Positions 17,468 through 25,724 of a stretch of DNA of 64,000 nt are shown in pieces. The DNA comes from DASYPQ01 sp041488095. Its GTDB lineage: Bacteria; Planctomycetota; UBA1135; GCA-002686595. The notes below the pieces were generated by a model. The model did not search any database. It worked only from the letters and a program-made list of their open reading frames with translations, and was not told the DNA's origin. Both the position numbers and the translations under genes were made by a program. The stretch lies in NCBI GenBank assembly GCA_041488095.1, contig JBGPOP010000020.1:20180-84179 (forward strand). The letters are read 5' to 3'. How positions within the stretch are numbered: position 1 is the first letter of the stretch; each line of letters starts with the position of its first letter.

Positions 17468-17914
17468 ATGACCGACGATCGCAATGGTTTGGCCGAGGAC
17501 TTTCTGCGCGAAGCCGTGGTTCGCTCGCGCGAGAGGCAGGCGGCGCTGACCGCGCTCCGGAGGACCTCGGCTCCGGGCGCGGGGACCTGCGGCCTGGGCG
17601 AGCGCGCCGCGGTCGTGCTCGACCTCTCGGATCACGGACGTGATCTCTTCGCGCGTCTCTTCAGGGACGATCTGCCCGAGCCCGGGCTGAAGAGGATCCA
17701 CTCCGCGATGGCGGGTTGGATCGAGCGGCAGGACGCGCTCGATCGCAAGCGCAACCACTTCCTCAAGGAGTTCCGTGTCCGGCACGGATTCGACCGCTCG
17801 CTCTACCCACTGGAACTCCTCGCCGAATTCGAGGCCGGCCTCGCGCGCATCAACGCGCAAGAGGATTCCTCGCGTCGCGTTGCAGCCGAGCGGTTGATCG
17901 CGCTCGCGCCCTAG
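17468..17914 (+). CDS. Uncharacterised acidic/basic helical protein
   Basis: A 148-residue soluble protein that I do not recognise. It is largely alpha-helical by composition, with alternating charged residues (FLREAVVRSRERQAAL, DALDRKRNHFLKEFRVRHGFDRSLYPLELL). There is no signal peptide and only one cysteine. The start lacks a clear ribosome-binding site. It follows brxA by 32 bases and its last four bases overlap the end of the converging membrane-protein gene. The sound amino-acid composition supports a real gene. Confidence 0.6.
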   Translation: MTDDRNGLAEDFLREAVVRSRERQAALTALRRTSAPGAGTCGLGERAAVVLDLSDHGRDLFARLFRDDLPEPGLKRIHSAMAGWIERQDALDRKRNHFLKEFRVRHGFDRSLYPLELLAEFEAGLARINAQEDSSRRVAAERLIALAP

Positions 17915-18657
17915 GGACTCTTCTTCGCCTGCACGCTCCAGTGCATCGACAGCTTGAGGCGGCACTTCGGGCAGGAGTTGTCGCCCTGGATCCAATCGAC
18001 GATCTCCCCGCACGCCGGGCAGGGGAAGCTGACCGCTCGCGAGTGCCGCCGGATCGAGACGCCCGCGCCTTCGCCTCTCCTCTGCAGCTCGTCCGCCGGC
18101 CACAAGAGATGGATGAACAGTCCGCAGTCGGTGCAGCAGGCGAGCCCCTGCCCCCAGTCGACTCGCGTCCCGCATCGCGGGCAGGGGAAGCGCACGCTCG
18201 GGAAGCGCCGGCTCCCATGCTGCACGAAGCCGTGGTTCTTGGCGTAGAACGGGACCAGGATCCACGAGGTCACCGTCGCCGCCGCCAGCGGAAGAAGGAT
18301 CGCCTTGAGCGTCGGGTTCTGTTGCGGGACGACGAACCAGAGCGCGGCGAAGGTCCCTGTCCACATCCCCAGGGGGACGAGGATCATCCGCAGCCACACC
18401 TTGCGCAGCGGCAGCGCGACGAGCGAGAAGGTCACCGCGTGCGCGAGTCCGGCCGAGACCGCCCCGAGCGCAGGTGCCACGCGCACGAGCAGGTCGGGCC
18501 TCGGGTCGAACGCCGTCCAGGCGAAGGCGCCGAACGAGCAGCTCGCCGGCAGGAGCCCGAGGATCGCGAGCTTGCGCGTGCGGGCCGCGTGCAGGCCGTC
18601 GAGGAGGATGCGCAGCACGACCGCGGCGACGATCATTCCGATCAGGGGGCCGGGCAT
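17911..18657 (-). CDS. Membrane protein with two C-terminal zinc ribbons
   Basis: A 248-residue protein with about five predicted membrane segments in residues 1-140 and a soluble C-terminal part. That tail carries two Cys4 ribbons of nearly equal spacing: Cys159/162 with Cys175/178 and Cys213/216 with Cys229/232, each followed by or including VDW and a Gly-rich turn, as if the ribbon was duplicated. A zinc-stabilised regulatory or assembly role is possible, but no family is recognised. It is leftward, and its gene end overlaps the end of the preceding convergent gene by four bases. Confidence 0.75.
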   Translation of the reverse strand: MPGPLIGMIVAAVVLRILLDGLHAARTRKLAILGLLPASCSFGAFAWTAFDPRPDLLVRVAPALGAVSAGLAHAVTFSLVALPLRKVWLRMILVPLGMWTGTFAALWFVVPQQNPTLKAILLPLAAATVTSWILVPFYAKNHGFVQHGSRRFPSVRFPCPRCGTRVDWGQGLACCTDCGLFIHLLWPADELQRRGEGAGVSIRRHSRAVSFPCPACGEIVDWIQGDNSCPKCRLKLSMHWSVQAKKSP

Positions 18658-18808
18658 GTCGGATTCCTGCGGGTAGATCGGCGGATGGACCGTTCGAGCC
18701 GAAGGCTCTGCTGCCCCGGCCGCGTCCCACGGCTCGCCCGCAAGCTGCCACCCTTTACCCTGGGAGGGAATCGCCGGTTTCGGTGCACGGCGCTATTCTG
18801 CGTCGCGC

Positions 18809-18893
18809 GCGGGAGTGGCGGAACTGGCAGACGCGCAGGCCTTAGGCGCCTGTGGGGTCACCCGTGGGGGTTCGAGTCCCCCCTCCCGCACCA
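18809..18893 (+). tRNA. tRNA-Leu (UAG anticodon)
   Basis: An 85-base tRNA with acceptor stem GCGGGAG/CTCCCGC and encoded CCA. The anticodon stem CAGGC/GCCTG encloses the loop CTTAGGC, giving anticodon UAG (reads CUN codons, mainly CUA). A type II variable arm (TGGGGTCACCC region) and the GGTTCGAGTCC T-loop are present, as expected for tRNA-Leu. A TATTCT hexamer ten bases upstream (18794-18799) could be the -10 element. Confidence 0.95.
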
Positions 18894-18934
18894 GCTCGGA
18901 GGCCGCCGGGGACCGCCGGCGCGCCGGCCTGGCC

Positions 18935-19684
18935 TCACGCGCCCTTCTCGAACAGCTCGTTCCTGGCGAACCCGATCCGGTGCCCGTGCCACTGCACGAA
19001 GGTCCACAGCGTCTTGATCGCGTAGAGGCTCGAGTTCTTCAGGTCGATGCTGCTCGCCTCGTCGAAATAGCGCACCGGCACGGGGACGTCGCCGAGCTTG
19101 AAGCCGAAGTGGACGCACTGCACCAGGAACTGCGAGTCGAAGACGAACCCGTCGCTGTTCCTGCCGTACGGGACCGCCTCGAGCACCTTGCGCGAGTAGG
19201 CTCGGAAGCCCGAGTGCCACTCGCCCAGGTTCTGTCCCGAGAGCATGTTCTCGATGATCGTCAGACCGCGGTTCGCGAAGTACTTCGACTTCGGCATCCC
19301 GCCCTCGAGCGCCTCGCGCCTGGTGCGGATGCGATTGCCGAGGATCACATCGCAGATTCCGTGGCGCAGGATCTCGATCGCCGTCGGAATCATGCGCGCG
19401 TCGTACTGGTAGTCGGCGTGGATCATCACGACGTAATCCGCCCCGTGCGCGCGCGCCGTGTCGTAGCACGTCTTCTGGTTCCCGCCATAGCCCGTGTTCC
19501 TCTCGTGCTGGATCAGCGTCACCGGCAGCGTCTTCGCGATTTCGACCGTGCGGTCCTTGCTGCAGTCGTCGACCACGACGATCTCCGCAACCTGATCCTT
19601 GGGGATGTCGGTGAAGGTGCGCTCGAGCGTGTTGGCGGCGTTGTAGGCCGGCATCACGACGATCGTGCGCCAAGAGGGAGACAT
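18935..19684 (-). CDS. Family 2 glycosyltransferase
   Basis: A 249-residue inverting glycosyltransferase of the GT-A fold. It opens with TIVVMPAYNAANTLERTF, has the nucleotide-binding EIVVVDDCSKDRT, and the metal-binding region MIHADYQYD in place of the DXD motif, then GNRIRTRREAL and HSGFRAYSRKVL. There are no membrane segments. The ATG at 19682-19684 begins MSPSWRT. It lies just downstream of tRNA-Leu in the opposite direction and next to other glycan genes. Donor and acceptor are unknown; dolichol-phosphate-mannose-synthase-like proteins are the closest type. Confidence 0.9.
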   Translation of the reverse strand: MSPSWRTIVVMPAYNAANTLERTFTDIPKDQVAEIVVVDDCSKDRTVEIAKTLPVTLIQHERNTGYGGNQKTCYDTARAHGADYVVMIHADYQYDARMIPTAIEILRHGICDVILGNRIRTRREALEGGMPKSKYFANRGLTIIENMLSGQNLGEWHSGFRAYSRKVLEAVPYGRNSDGFVFDSQFLVQCVHFGFKLGDVPVPVRYFDEASSIDLKNSSLYAIKTLWTFVQWHGHRIGFARNELFEKGA

Positions 19685-19807
19685 GGATGCATTGTGAGAG
19701 AGCCGCCGGGGCGGGACAAGGACTCGCGCTGTGTCGGCTCCGGCTCCGCTGCACATCCCCTGACCCTCGCGTAGAATGGGAGGGTTCGACCCGAGGATGT
19801 GCGACCC

Positions 19808-21244
19808 ATGAGAGCCAGCGGTAGCGCGCGACCGCGCTTTCTTCGGACGTTGATCGCGGCGGTCGCTTTGTGCGCGTCTTGCCGCCGGGAGCACCGCCCG
19901 GCACCGGCGCGTCGCGTGATCCTGATCACCTGCGACACGCTGCGCGCGGACCACCTGGGCGTCTACGGCTGCACGCGGCCGACGAGCCCGCTCGTCGACG
20001 CCTTCGCTGCGGACGCGACCGTATTCGAGAGCGCGTGGTCGACTGCGCCGATGACCTGCCCGGCGATCGCGAGCCTGCTCTCGGGTCGACTTCCCGAGGA
20101 GATCGGCATGTCGCCGGGAAACAGGGCGCTCCTTCCCCCCGAGGTCGTCACACTGCCCGAAATCCTCTCACGGGAGGGGATCGCGACGGCTGCGGTCGTG
20201 TCCAACTGGATGCTGCGGAGACCGCCTCCCGAACAGGCCGAGGCCGGCATGCAGCAGGGCTTCGAGCACTTCGACGACGACATGCGCACGAAGGAGGCCC
20301 ATCGCGACTTCTTCGACCGCTCCGGGCAGGAGACGACGGACGCGGCGATCGCCTGGCTCGGCCCACGGCGCGATCGCCCGGACGCGCCGTTCTTCCTGTG
20401 GGTGCACTACCAGGATCCGCACGGACCCTACACTCCCCCCGAACGGCTCGCGAGGCTCTTCGATCGGCCGCCGCCCGAGCACGAGCCCCGGCTGCCCATC
20501 GGGACGAAGGAGACGGGGTTCGGGCAGATCCCCGCCTACCAATCGCTGGACGGCGAGAGCCGGCCCAGCTTCTACCTCGACCGGTACGACGCCGAGATCC
20601 GGTCCTTCGACGAGGCCTTCGGTCGCCTGATCGCCTGGCTTCGCGAGAACGGGATGTTCGAGGATTCGCTGATCGTGTTCACTGCCGACCACGGCGAGTC
20701 GCTCGGCGAGCACGGCTTTTGGTTCTGCCACGGAGAGAACCTGTACGGCGAGGAGGTGCGCGTGCCGCTGGTCGTGCGCTTCCCCGTCGGGCGCGGGGCC
20801 GACCGGCGAGGAACGCGTTGCGGCGGACTCGTGAGCCATCTCGATCTGTGGCCGACTGCGCTCGCGGCCTTCGGGCTCGAGCCGCGCCCCAGCCGCGGTG
20901 TCTCGCTCTTCGAAGCTCCCCCTCCCGACCGGATCGTGCCGCAGTCGAACGGCGTCGAGGGCGCGGTTGCCCGCTGGACGGGCGTCACCGGCGAGCGATA
21001 CCGCCTGGTCGCCGATCGAGACGGGAAGCCGGAGCTCTACGACCTGAAGGAAGATCCGGAGGAGCTCCACGACCTCGCGGTGGGCGACCCCGAACGTGTC
21101 ACCGGGCTGCTCGCGCGCCGCGGGAGCTTCTCCGCCATCGACGTCGGGCCCGCGGTCAGCCGCACCGTCCTGCGCAAGACCTTGATCCGGGATGCGGCCA
21201 CCCAGAAGACGCTGAAGCGCCTGGGCTACACCGATGGAGACTGA
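19808..21244 (+). CDS. Sulfatase-fold protein without the formylglycine motif, probable lipoprotein
   Basis: A 478-residue protein of the alkaline-phosphatase/sulfatase superfamily. After an N-terminal hydrophobic segment ending in LCASC (a weak lipobox, Cys25) it has the metal ligand Asp43 in ITCDTLRADHLG, and ADHGESLGEHG later. The catalytic position reads APMTCPAIAS: Thr83 occupies the place of the formylglycine Cys/Ser in CxPxR, Cys84 is one residue late and the Arg is Ile. Classical sulfate-ester hydrolysis is therefore doubtful; phosphoester or phosphoglycerol transfer is an alternative. ATG 19808 is preferred to GTG 19799, whose GAGG is too close. Confidence 0.85.
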   Translation: MRASGSARPRFLRTLIAAVALCASCRREHRPAPARRVILITCDTLRADHLGVYGCTRPTSPLVDAFAADATVFESAWSTAPMTCPAIASLLSGRLPEEIGMSPGNRALLPPEVVTLPEILSREGIATAAVVSNWMLRRPPPEQAEAGMQQGFEHFDDDMRTKEAHRDFFDRSGQETTDAAIAWLGPRRDRPDAPFFLWVHYQDPHGPYTPPERLARLFDRPPPEHEPRLPIGTKETGFGQIPAYQSLDGESRPSFYLDRYDAEIRSFDEAFGRLIAWLRENGMFEDSLIVFTADHGESLGEHGFWFCHGENLYGEEVRVPLVVRFPVGRGADRRGTRCGGLVSHLDLWPTALAAFGLEPRPSRGVSLFEAPPPDRIVPQSNGVEGAVARWTGVTGERYRLVADRDGKPELYDLKEDPEELHDLAVGDPERVTGLLARRGSFSAIDVGPAVSRTVLRKTLIRDAATQKTLKRLGYTDGD

Positions 21245-21256
21245 CGGCGGGCGAGG

Positions 21257-21262
21257 TATGAT
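21257..21262 (+). promoter_or_regulatory. Candidate -10 element (TATGAT) before the GT2 gene
   Basis: TATGAT ends 14 bases before the ATG at 21277 and only 13 bases after the preceding stop. The stretch between hexamer and start has no Shine-Dalgarno sequence. If used, the transcript would have a leader of under ten bases. No -35 box is recognised. Confidence 0.4.
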
Positions 21263-21276
21263 CCGACCGCCGCGCC

Positions 21277-22242
21277 ATGGACTCGAACGCACGGTCAGTG
21301 TCGGTCGTCGTCCCGGTCTACAACAGCGCGGGGATCCTGCGCCAGCTCATCGACCGCCTGCGGCCGGTCCTCGAAGCCTCGCACGCGCGCTACGAGCTGA
21401 TCCTCGTCGACGACTGCAGCCCGGACGGGAGCTGGAACGTCGTGCGCGAGCTCGCGCGGGACAATGCGTGGATCCGCGGCGTGCACCTGATGCGCAACTA
21501 CGGCCAGCACAACGCGCTGCTGTGCGGCATCCGAGCGGCCCGGCACGAGCTGACGCTGACCATGGACGACGACCTGCAGCACCCGCCCGAGGAGATCCCC
21601 AGGCTCCTCGCGGCGCTCGACGCAGGCTGCGACGTCGTCTACGGGACGCCCGAGAAGGAGCGGCACGGACTCGCGCGCGATCTCGCGTCCCAGATCGCCA
21701 AGCTCGTCCTCCAGAGCGCCATGGGAGCGGAGACCGCGCGCAGGGTCAGCGCCTTCCGCGCCTTCCGCACGAACCTGCGCGACGCGTTCGCGAACTACCA
21801 GGGTCAGTTCGTCTCGATCGACGTGCTCCTGACCTGGAGCACGACCCAATTCCGCGCGATCCCCGTGCGCCACGATCCGAGGCGTGAGGGGGCATCCAGC
21901 TACACCTGGCGCAAACTGCTTCGGCACGCGATGAACATGATGACGGGCTTCAGCACCTTTCCGCTCCAGATCGCCAGCCTGACGGGCTTCGTCTTCACGG
22001 CGGCGGGGCTGTGCGTGCTCGCCTATGTCGTCGGCTCGTACCTGTGGTCGGGTGGCAGCCAGGTGCCGGGGTTCACCTTCCTCGCCTCGGTGATCGCGAT
22101 CTTCTCCGGCGCGCAGCTCTTCGCGCTCGGCATCATCGGCGAGTACCTCGCGCGCATGCACTTCCGGATGATGGACCGGCCCGCCTATGCGATCCGCGCG
22201 GAGACCGGAGCGATCCCGGGCTCGAGCTCCCCGAAGGGCTGA
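21277..22242 (+). CDS. Polyisoprenyl-phosphate glycosyltransferase (GT2, ArnC/GtrB-like)
   Basis: A 321-residue protein that would transfer a sugar from its nucleotide carrier to a polyprenyl phosphate on the cytoplasmic membrane face. The GT-A domain has VVVPVYNSAG, LILVDDCSPDGSW and the DXD-type MDDDLQHPPEEIP. Two membrane segments follow (about 228-252 and 262-288), and HDPRREGASSY precedes them, as in ArnC, GtrB and DPM1. It is likely to feed the GT-C membrane enzymes nearby with lipid-linked sugar. It starts 32 bases after the sulfatase-like gene and is followed after eight bases by the acetyltransferase gene. Confidence 0.92.
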   Translation: MDSNARSVSVVVPVYNSAGILRQLIDRLRPVLEASHARYELILVDDCSPDGSWNVVRELARDNAWIRGVHLMRNYGQHNALLCGIRAARHELTLTMDDDLQHPPEEIPRLLAALDAGCDVVYGTPEKERHGLARDLASQIAKLVLQSAMGAETARRVSAFRAFRTNLRDAFANYQGQFVSIDVLLTWSTTQFRAIPVRHDPRREGASSYTWRKLLRHAMNMMTGFSTFPLQIASLTGFVFTAAGLCVLAYVVGSYLWSGGSQVPGFTFLASVIAIFSGAQLFALGIIGEYLARMHFRMMDRPAYAIRAETGAIPGSSSPKG

Positions 22243-22250
22243 GGCGGTCC

Positions 22251-23006
22251 ATGGACGGCCCGGTCCCCTGCCGGTTCCTCGAGTGGGACTCGGAGTTCTT
22301 CCGGCTGCGCATCGCCTCCGTCTCCACTCCCGGGCTCGACCGCGAGGCCATGGAGCGCGCGCTGCGGTGGTGCCGCGAGAACCGGATCGAGTGCCTGTAC
22401 CTCCTCGCGGACGCGGGCGACCTCGTCACGCGAAGCCTGGCGGAAAAGCGTGAGTTCCGATTGACGGATGTCCGCGTGACCCTGGAGCTCGAGCCCGTCC
22501 CCGGCGTCGCCGACGGACGCGCAGGGCTCCCGCCGCGCACGCGCCTCGCGAAACCGTCCGACGTGCCCGATCTGCGCGCGATCGCGGCAGCCAGCCACAC
22601 GCTCTCGCGCTTCTTCAACGATGGGAGGTTCGACCGGGCGCGCTGCGCCGAGCTCTACGCGACCTGGATCGAGAAGAGCTGCCACGGCTGGGCCCAGGCC
22701 GTGTGGGTCGCGGAGGTCGAGGCCCGGGCCGCGGGATACTTGACCTGCCACCTTCGCGACGGCGGCCGAGGCGAGATCGGGCTCGTCGCGGTCGGAGCGG
22801 CGGCGCAGGGGAAGGGGCTCGGCCGCGAGCTCGTCGCGCGCGGGCTGGCCTGGTTCCGCGAGCAGGGCTGCGCGCGAGTCTCGGTGGTCACCCAGGGCGC
22901 GAACGTCGACGCCCAACGCCTCTACCAGGCGGCCGGCTTCCGAACCCTCTCCGTGCATCTCTGGTATCACCTGTGGCTCGATCACACCGCCGGGGAGCGC
23001 GCGTGA
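22251..23006 (+). CDS. WecD-like GNAT acetyltransferase (TDP-fucosamine type)
   Basis: A 251-residue protein: the N-terminal half begins PCRFLEWDSEFFRLRIASV, the WDSEFF pattern typical of RffC/WecD TDP-fucosamine acetyltransferases, and the C-terminal half is a GNAT domain with the acetyl-CoA loop AAQGKGLGREL and ending QRLYQAAGF. In enterobacteria WecD acetylates dTDP-4-amino-4,6-dideoxygalactose made by WecE. Here the next gene is a WecE homologue starting inside this stop codon (GTGA), the same order as in E. coli, which strongly supports the assignment. A close relative acting on another amino sugar remains possible. Confidence 0.85.
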   Translation: MDGPVPCRFLEWDSEFFRLRIASVSTPGLDREAMERALRWCRENRIECLYLLADAGDLVTRSLAEKREFRLTDVRVTLELEPVPGVADGRAGLPPRTRLAKPSDVPDLRAIAAASHTLSRFFNDGRFDRARCAELYATWIEKSCHGWAQAVWVAEVEARAAGYLTCHLRDGGRGEIGLVAVGAAAQGKGLGRELVARGLAWFREQGCARVSVVTQGANVDAQRLYQAAGFRTLSVHLWYHLWLDHTAGERA

Positions 23007-24145
23007 AGACCTTCCGGATCCCGTTCAACAAGCCCGAGCTCGAGGGCAACGAGACGCGCTACATCAGCGAGGCCATCGAGCGCGGCCACATCTCGGGCGA
23101 CGGGCACTTCACGAAGCGTTGTCACGCGCTCCTGGAGCAGGCGCTGGGCGTACCGAAGGTCCTCCTGACGACGAGCTGCACGCACGCTCTCGAGATGTGC
23201 GCCCTCCTCCTCGACCTCCAGTCGGGCGAGGAGGTGATCTTCCCCTCGTTCGCCTTCGTGACCACGGTGAACGCCTTCGTCCTGCGCGGCGCCCGGCCGG
23301 TTTTCGCCGACGTGAGGCCCGACACGCTGAACCTCGACGAGAACGGGATCGGGGGCCTGGTCACGCCGCGCACCAAGGCGATCGTCGCGCTGCATTACGC
23401 CGGGGTGGGATGCGAGATGGACTCGATCCTGGGCATCGCTCGCGCGCGCGGCGTCGCCGTCGTCGAGGACAACGCCCACGGCCTGTTCGGGAAGTACAAG
23501 GGGCGCTTCCTCGGCACCTTCGGGTGCCTCGCGACGCAGAGTTTCCACGAGACCAAGAACTTCACCTGCGGGGAGGGCGGCGCCCTCCTGATCAACGATC
23601 GCAACCTGGTCGAGCGCGCCGAGATCCTGCGCGAGAAGGGCACCGACCGCAGCCGGTTCCTGCGCGGCCTCGTGCACAAGTACGAGTGGGTCGACCTGGG
23701 CTCGAGCTACCTGCCCTCGGACCTGCTCGCGGCTTTCCTTCTCGCCCAACTCGAGTCGCGCGAGCGGATCCAGGCGCGCCGACGCGCGATCTGGGAGCTC
23801 TACGAGCGCGAGCTCGCCGGCTGGGCGGTGAGGCTCGGCGTGACGCTGCCGTCGGTGCCCGCGCACTGCGAGCAACCTTGGCACATGTTCCACATGCTGC
23901 TCCCATCGAGCGACGCGCGCGATGCGCTGATACGCCGCCTCGAGGCGCGCGGCATCCTGGCGGTGTTCCACTACTTGCCTCTGCACCTCTCGCCGATGGG
24001 ACGGCGCTTGGGCGGTCGACCGGGCGACTGTCCGGTCGCAGAGAGCATCTCGTCCCGGCTCGTGCGCCTGCCTTTCTACACCGGGCTCACCGACGCCGAG
24101 CAGGCCGAGGTGATCGAGGCCGTCATGGGATTCACGGGGACCTGA
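23003..24145 (+). CDS. wecE: dTDP-4-amino-4,6-dideoxygalactose transaminase
   Basis: A PLP-dependent aminotransferase of the DegT/DnrJ/EryC1 family that converts dTDP-4-keto-6-deoxyglucose to the 4-amino sugar. The 380 residues include IPFNKPELEGNE at the N-terminus, the PLP-stacking VVEDNAHGLFGKYKG, and Lys185 in SFHETKNFTCGEGGAL as the Schiff-base lysine. KGTDRSRFLRG and YEWVDLGSSYLPSDL are the features that set WecE apart from other DegT proteins. The GTG start overlaps the preceding stop. The dTDP-glucose supply genes (rmlA/B) are not in the window. Confidence 0.92.
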   Translation: MKTFRIPFNKPELEGNETRYISEAIERGHISGDGHFTKRCHALLEQALGVPKVLLTTSCTHALEMCALLLDLQSGEEVIFPSFAFVTTVNAFVLRGARPVFADVRPDTLNLDENGIGGLVTPRTKAIVALHYAGVGCEMDSILGIARARGVAVVEDNAHGLFGKYKGRFLGTFGCLATQSFHETKNFTCGEGGALLINDRNLVERAEILREKGTDRSRFLRGLVHKYEWVDLGSSYLPSDLLAAFLLAQLESRERIQARRRAIWELYERELAGWAVRLGVTLPSVPAHCEQPWHMFHMLLPSSDARDALIRRLEARGILAVFHYLPLHLSPMGRRLGGRPGDCPVAESISSRLVRLPFYTGLTDAEQAEVIEAVMGFTGT

Positions 24146-24155
24146 GCCGGTCTCG

Positions 24156-25712
24156 ATGCCGATCTTGCGCTCGATCCGGCGAGCCGAGCCCGATCTCCTC
24201 TTCGCGGCCCTGCTCGCGGTCACGCTCGTCGGCCTCGCGTTCGCGCTGCAGGGGAACGTCGGGATCGCGCTGCGGGACGAGGGCTTCCTGTGGTACGGCG
24301 TCGTCCGGACCGCGCACGGAGAGGTGCCGCTGCTCGACTTCCGTTCGTACGACCCGGGCCGCTACGACTGGTGCGCAGCGTGGTCGAAGGTCTTCGGCGA
24401 GGGGATCCTCGCGCTCCGGCTCTCGTGCGCGATCTTCCAGGTGCTGGGTCTCGCTTGCGGGATCCTGGCGGCGCGCCGGGCCGTGGAGAGCCGCTGGATG
24501 CTCGTCCCGATCGGAGCGCTGCTCCTCCTGTGGATGTACCCGCCCTGGAAGCTCTTCGAGCCGAGCCTGGCGATGGCGGCGGTCTACGTCGGCGTGCTGC
24601 TCCTCGAAAGGCCGAGCCCGGCTCGTCATGCGGTCATGGGGGCGTTCGTCGGCCTCTCGGCCTTCATGGGCCGCAACCTCGGCTTGTACACGGGACTGGC
24701 CTTCGCCGGCTTGATCCTGCTCGCGCAGCTCAGGATCCAGCGGTCGGGTCTCGCGCGCAAGCTCTCGTGCTGGGTGATCGGCGTCGTGCTCGGCTACGCG
24801 CCGATGATCGCGATGCTGGTCCTCGTCCCGGGGTATCGCCAGGCCTTCGTCGACTCGATCCGGCTCTACGTCAGCCAGGGAGCGCTGAATGCACCTCTGC
24901 CCGTCCCCTGGCCTTGGAATGCCCACCCGGGGAGCCTGGACGCCGCGCTGTTCGCCTGGTGTCTGGGCATCTGCTTCCTGCTCCTCCCCGCTTTCTATCT
25001 CGCGGCGGGGGCGCTCCTCCTTCTCGCGAAGCGTGAGTCGATGTCCCGACTGGCGCTGCTCGCCGCTTCGACTTTCGTCGGGGTGTTCCATGCGCACCAC
25101 GTCTCGGTGCGCTCGGACATCCCGCACCTTGCGCAGTGCATCCATCCGCTGTGGCTGGGCGTGCTCGCGCTGCCCAAGGCGCTCGCCTGGAGCCGCGGGA
25201 GGCTCGCGACGGCGGCGCTCACCGCGGCCTTGCTCGCGCTCGGTCTCGGCTCGGTCGGACAGCAGAGTCCCTACGCCCAGAAGCTGCGCCCGGAGCGACC
25301 CGACCTCGTCCACGTCCCCTGCGACGTCGCGGGCGACCGGATCTGGATCGACCGGGGGCACGCGCAGCTCCTGGACAGGCTGCGCGCGTTCGTCGCGACC
25401 CGCGTCCGGGCGGACGAGACGATCTGGTTCTCGTCCCGGATCCTGAGCCTGTACCCCATGCTGGGCCGCCGATCGCCCGTGTGGGACCTTTACCCGGCCT
25501 GGAAGGCGGACGAGCGGATGGAGCGGCGGATGCTCCGCGAGATGGAGGCGGTGGACTGGGCGATCCAGGTGGACGAGCCGGTCGGCAACGAGGGCCTGCG
25601 ACTGTCGATCACCTATCCGCAGGTGTGGAGCCTGCTGACGGACCGCTTCGAGCCCGTGGCCGTCGAAGGTCTGCCCGGGACTTTCCACGTGCTGCGTCGC
25701 AGGCGAGGCTAG
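24156..25712 (+). CDS. Polytopic membrane protein, probable GT-C-type glycosyltransferase
   Basis: A 518-residue protein with roughly ten membrane segments. Its first extracytoplasmic loop contains ALRDEGFLWYG, an acidic motif in the place where GT-C enzymes (ArnT, PMT, GT39/GT83) hold the catalytic Asp/Glu, followed by the aromatic stretch DFRSYDPGRYDWCAAW. The C-terminal 150 residues are soluble and would face the periplasm. It lies ten bases after wecE and just before a methyltransferase, so it probably transfers a sugar from a polyprenyl carrier to an envelope acceptor. No exact family is recognised; a glycan flippase-like role is less likely. Confidence 0.75.
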   Translation: MPILRSIRRAEPDLLFAALLAVTLVGLAFALQGNVGIALRDEGFLWYGVVRTAHGEVPLLDFRSYDPGRYDWCAAWSKVFGEGILALRLSCAIFQVLGLACGILAARRAVESRWMLVPIGALLLLWMYPPWKLFEPSLAMAAVYVGVLLLERPSPARHAVMGAFVGLSAFMGRNLGLYTGLAFAGLILLAQLRIQRSGLARKLSCWVIGVVLGYAPMIAMLVLVPGYRQAFVDSIRLYVSQGALNAPLPVPWPWNAHPGSLDAALFAWCLGICFLLLPAFYLAAGALLLLAKRESMSRLALLAASTFVGVFHAHHVSVRSDIPHLAQCIHPLWLGVLALPKALAWSRGRLATAALTAALLALGLGSVGQQSPYAQKLRPERPDLVHVPCDVAGDRIWIDRGHAQLLDRLRAFVATRVRADETIWFSSRILSLYPMLGRRSPVWDLYPAWKADERMERRMLREMEAVDWAIQVDEPVGNEGLRLSITYPQVWSLLTDRFEPVAVEGLPGTFHVLRRRRG

Positions 25713-25724
25713 ACGGGTCCGAGC

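Noticed and set aside
18809..18893. tRNA-Leu as the attachment site of an integrated element
   Set aside because: No integrase gene and no second copy of the tRNA 3' end are seen in the window; the downstream glycan genes have the same base composition as their neighbours.
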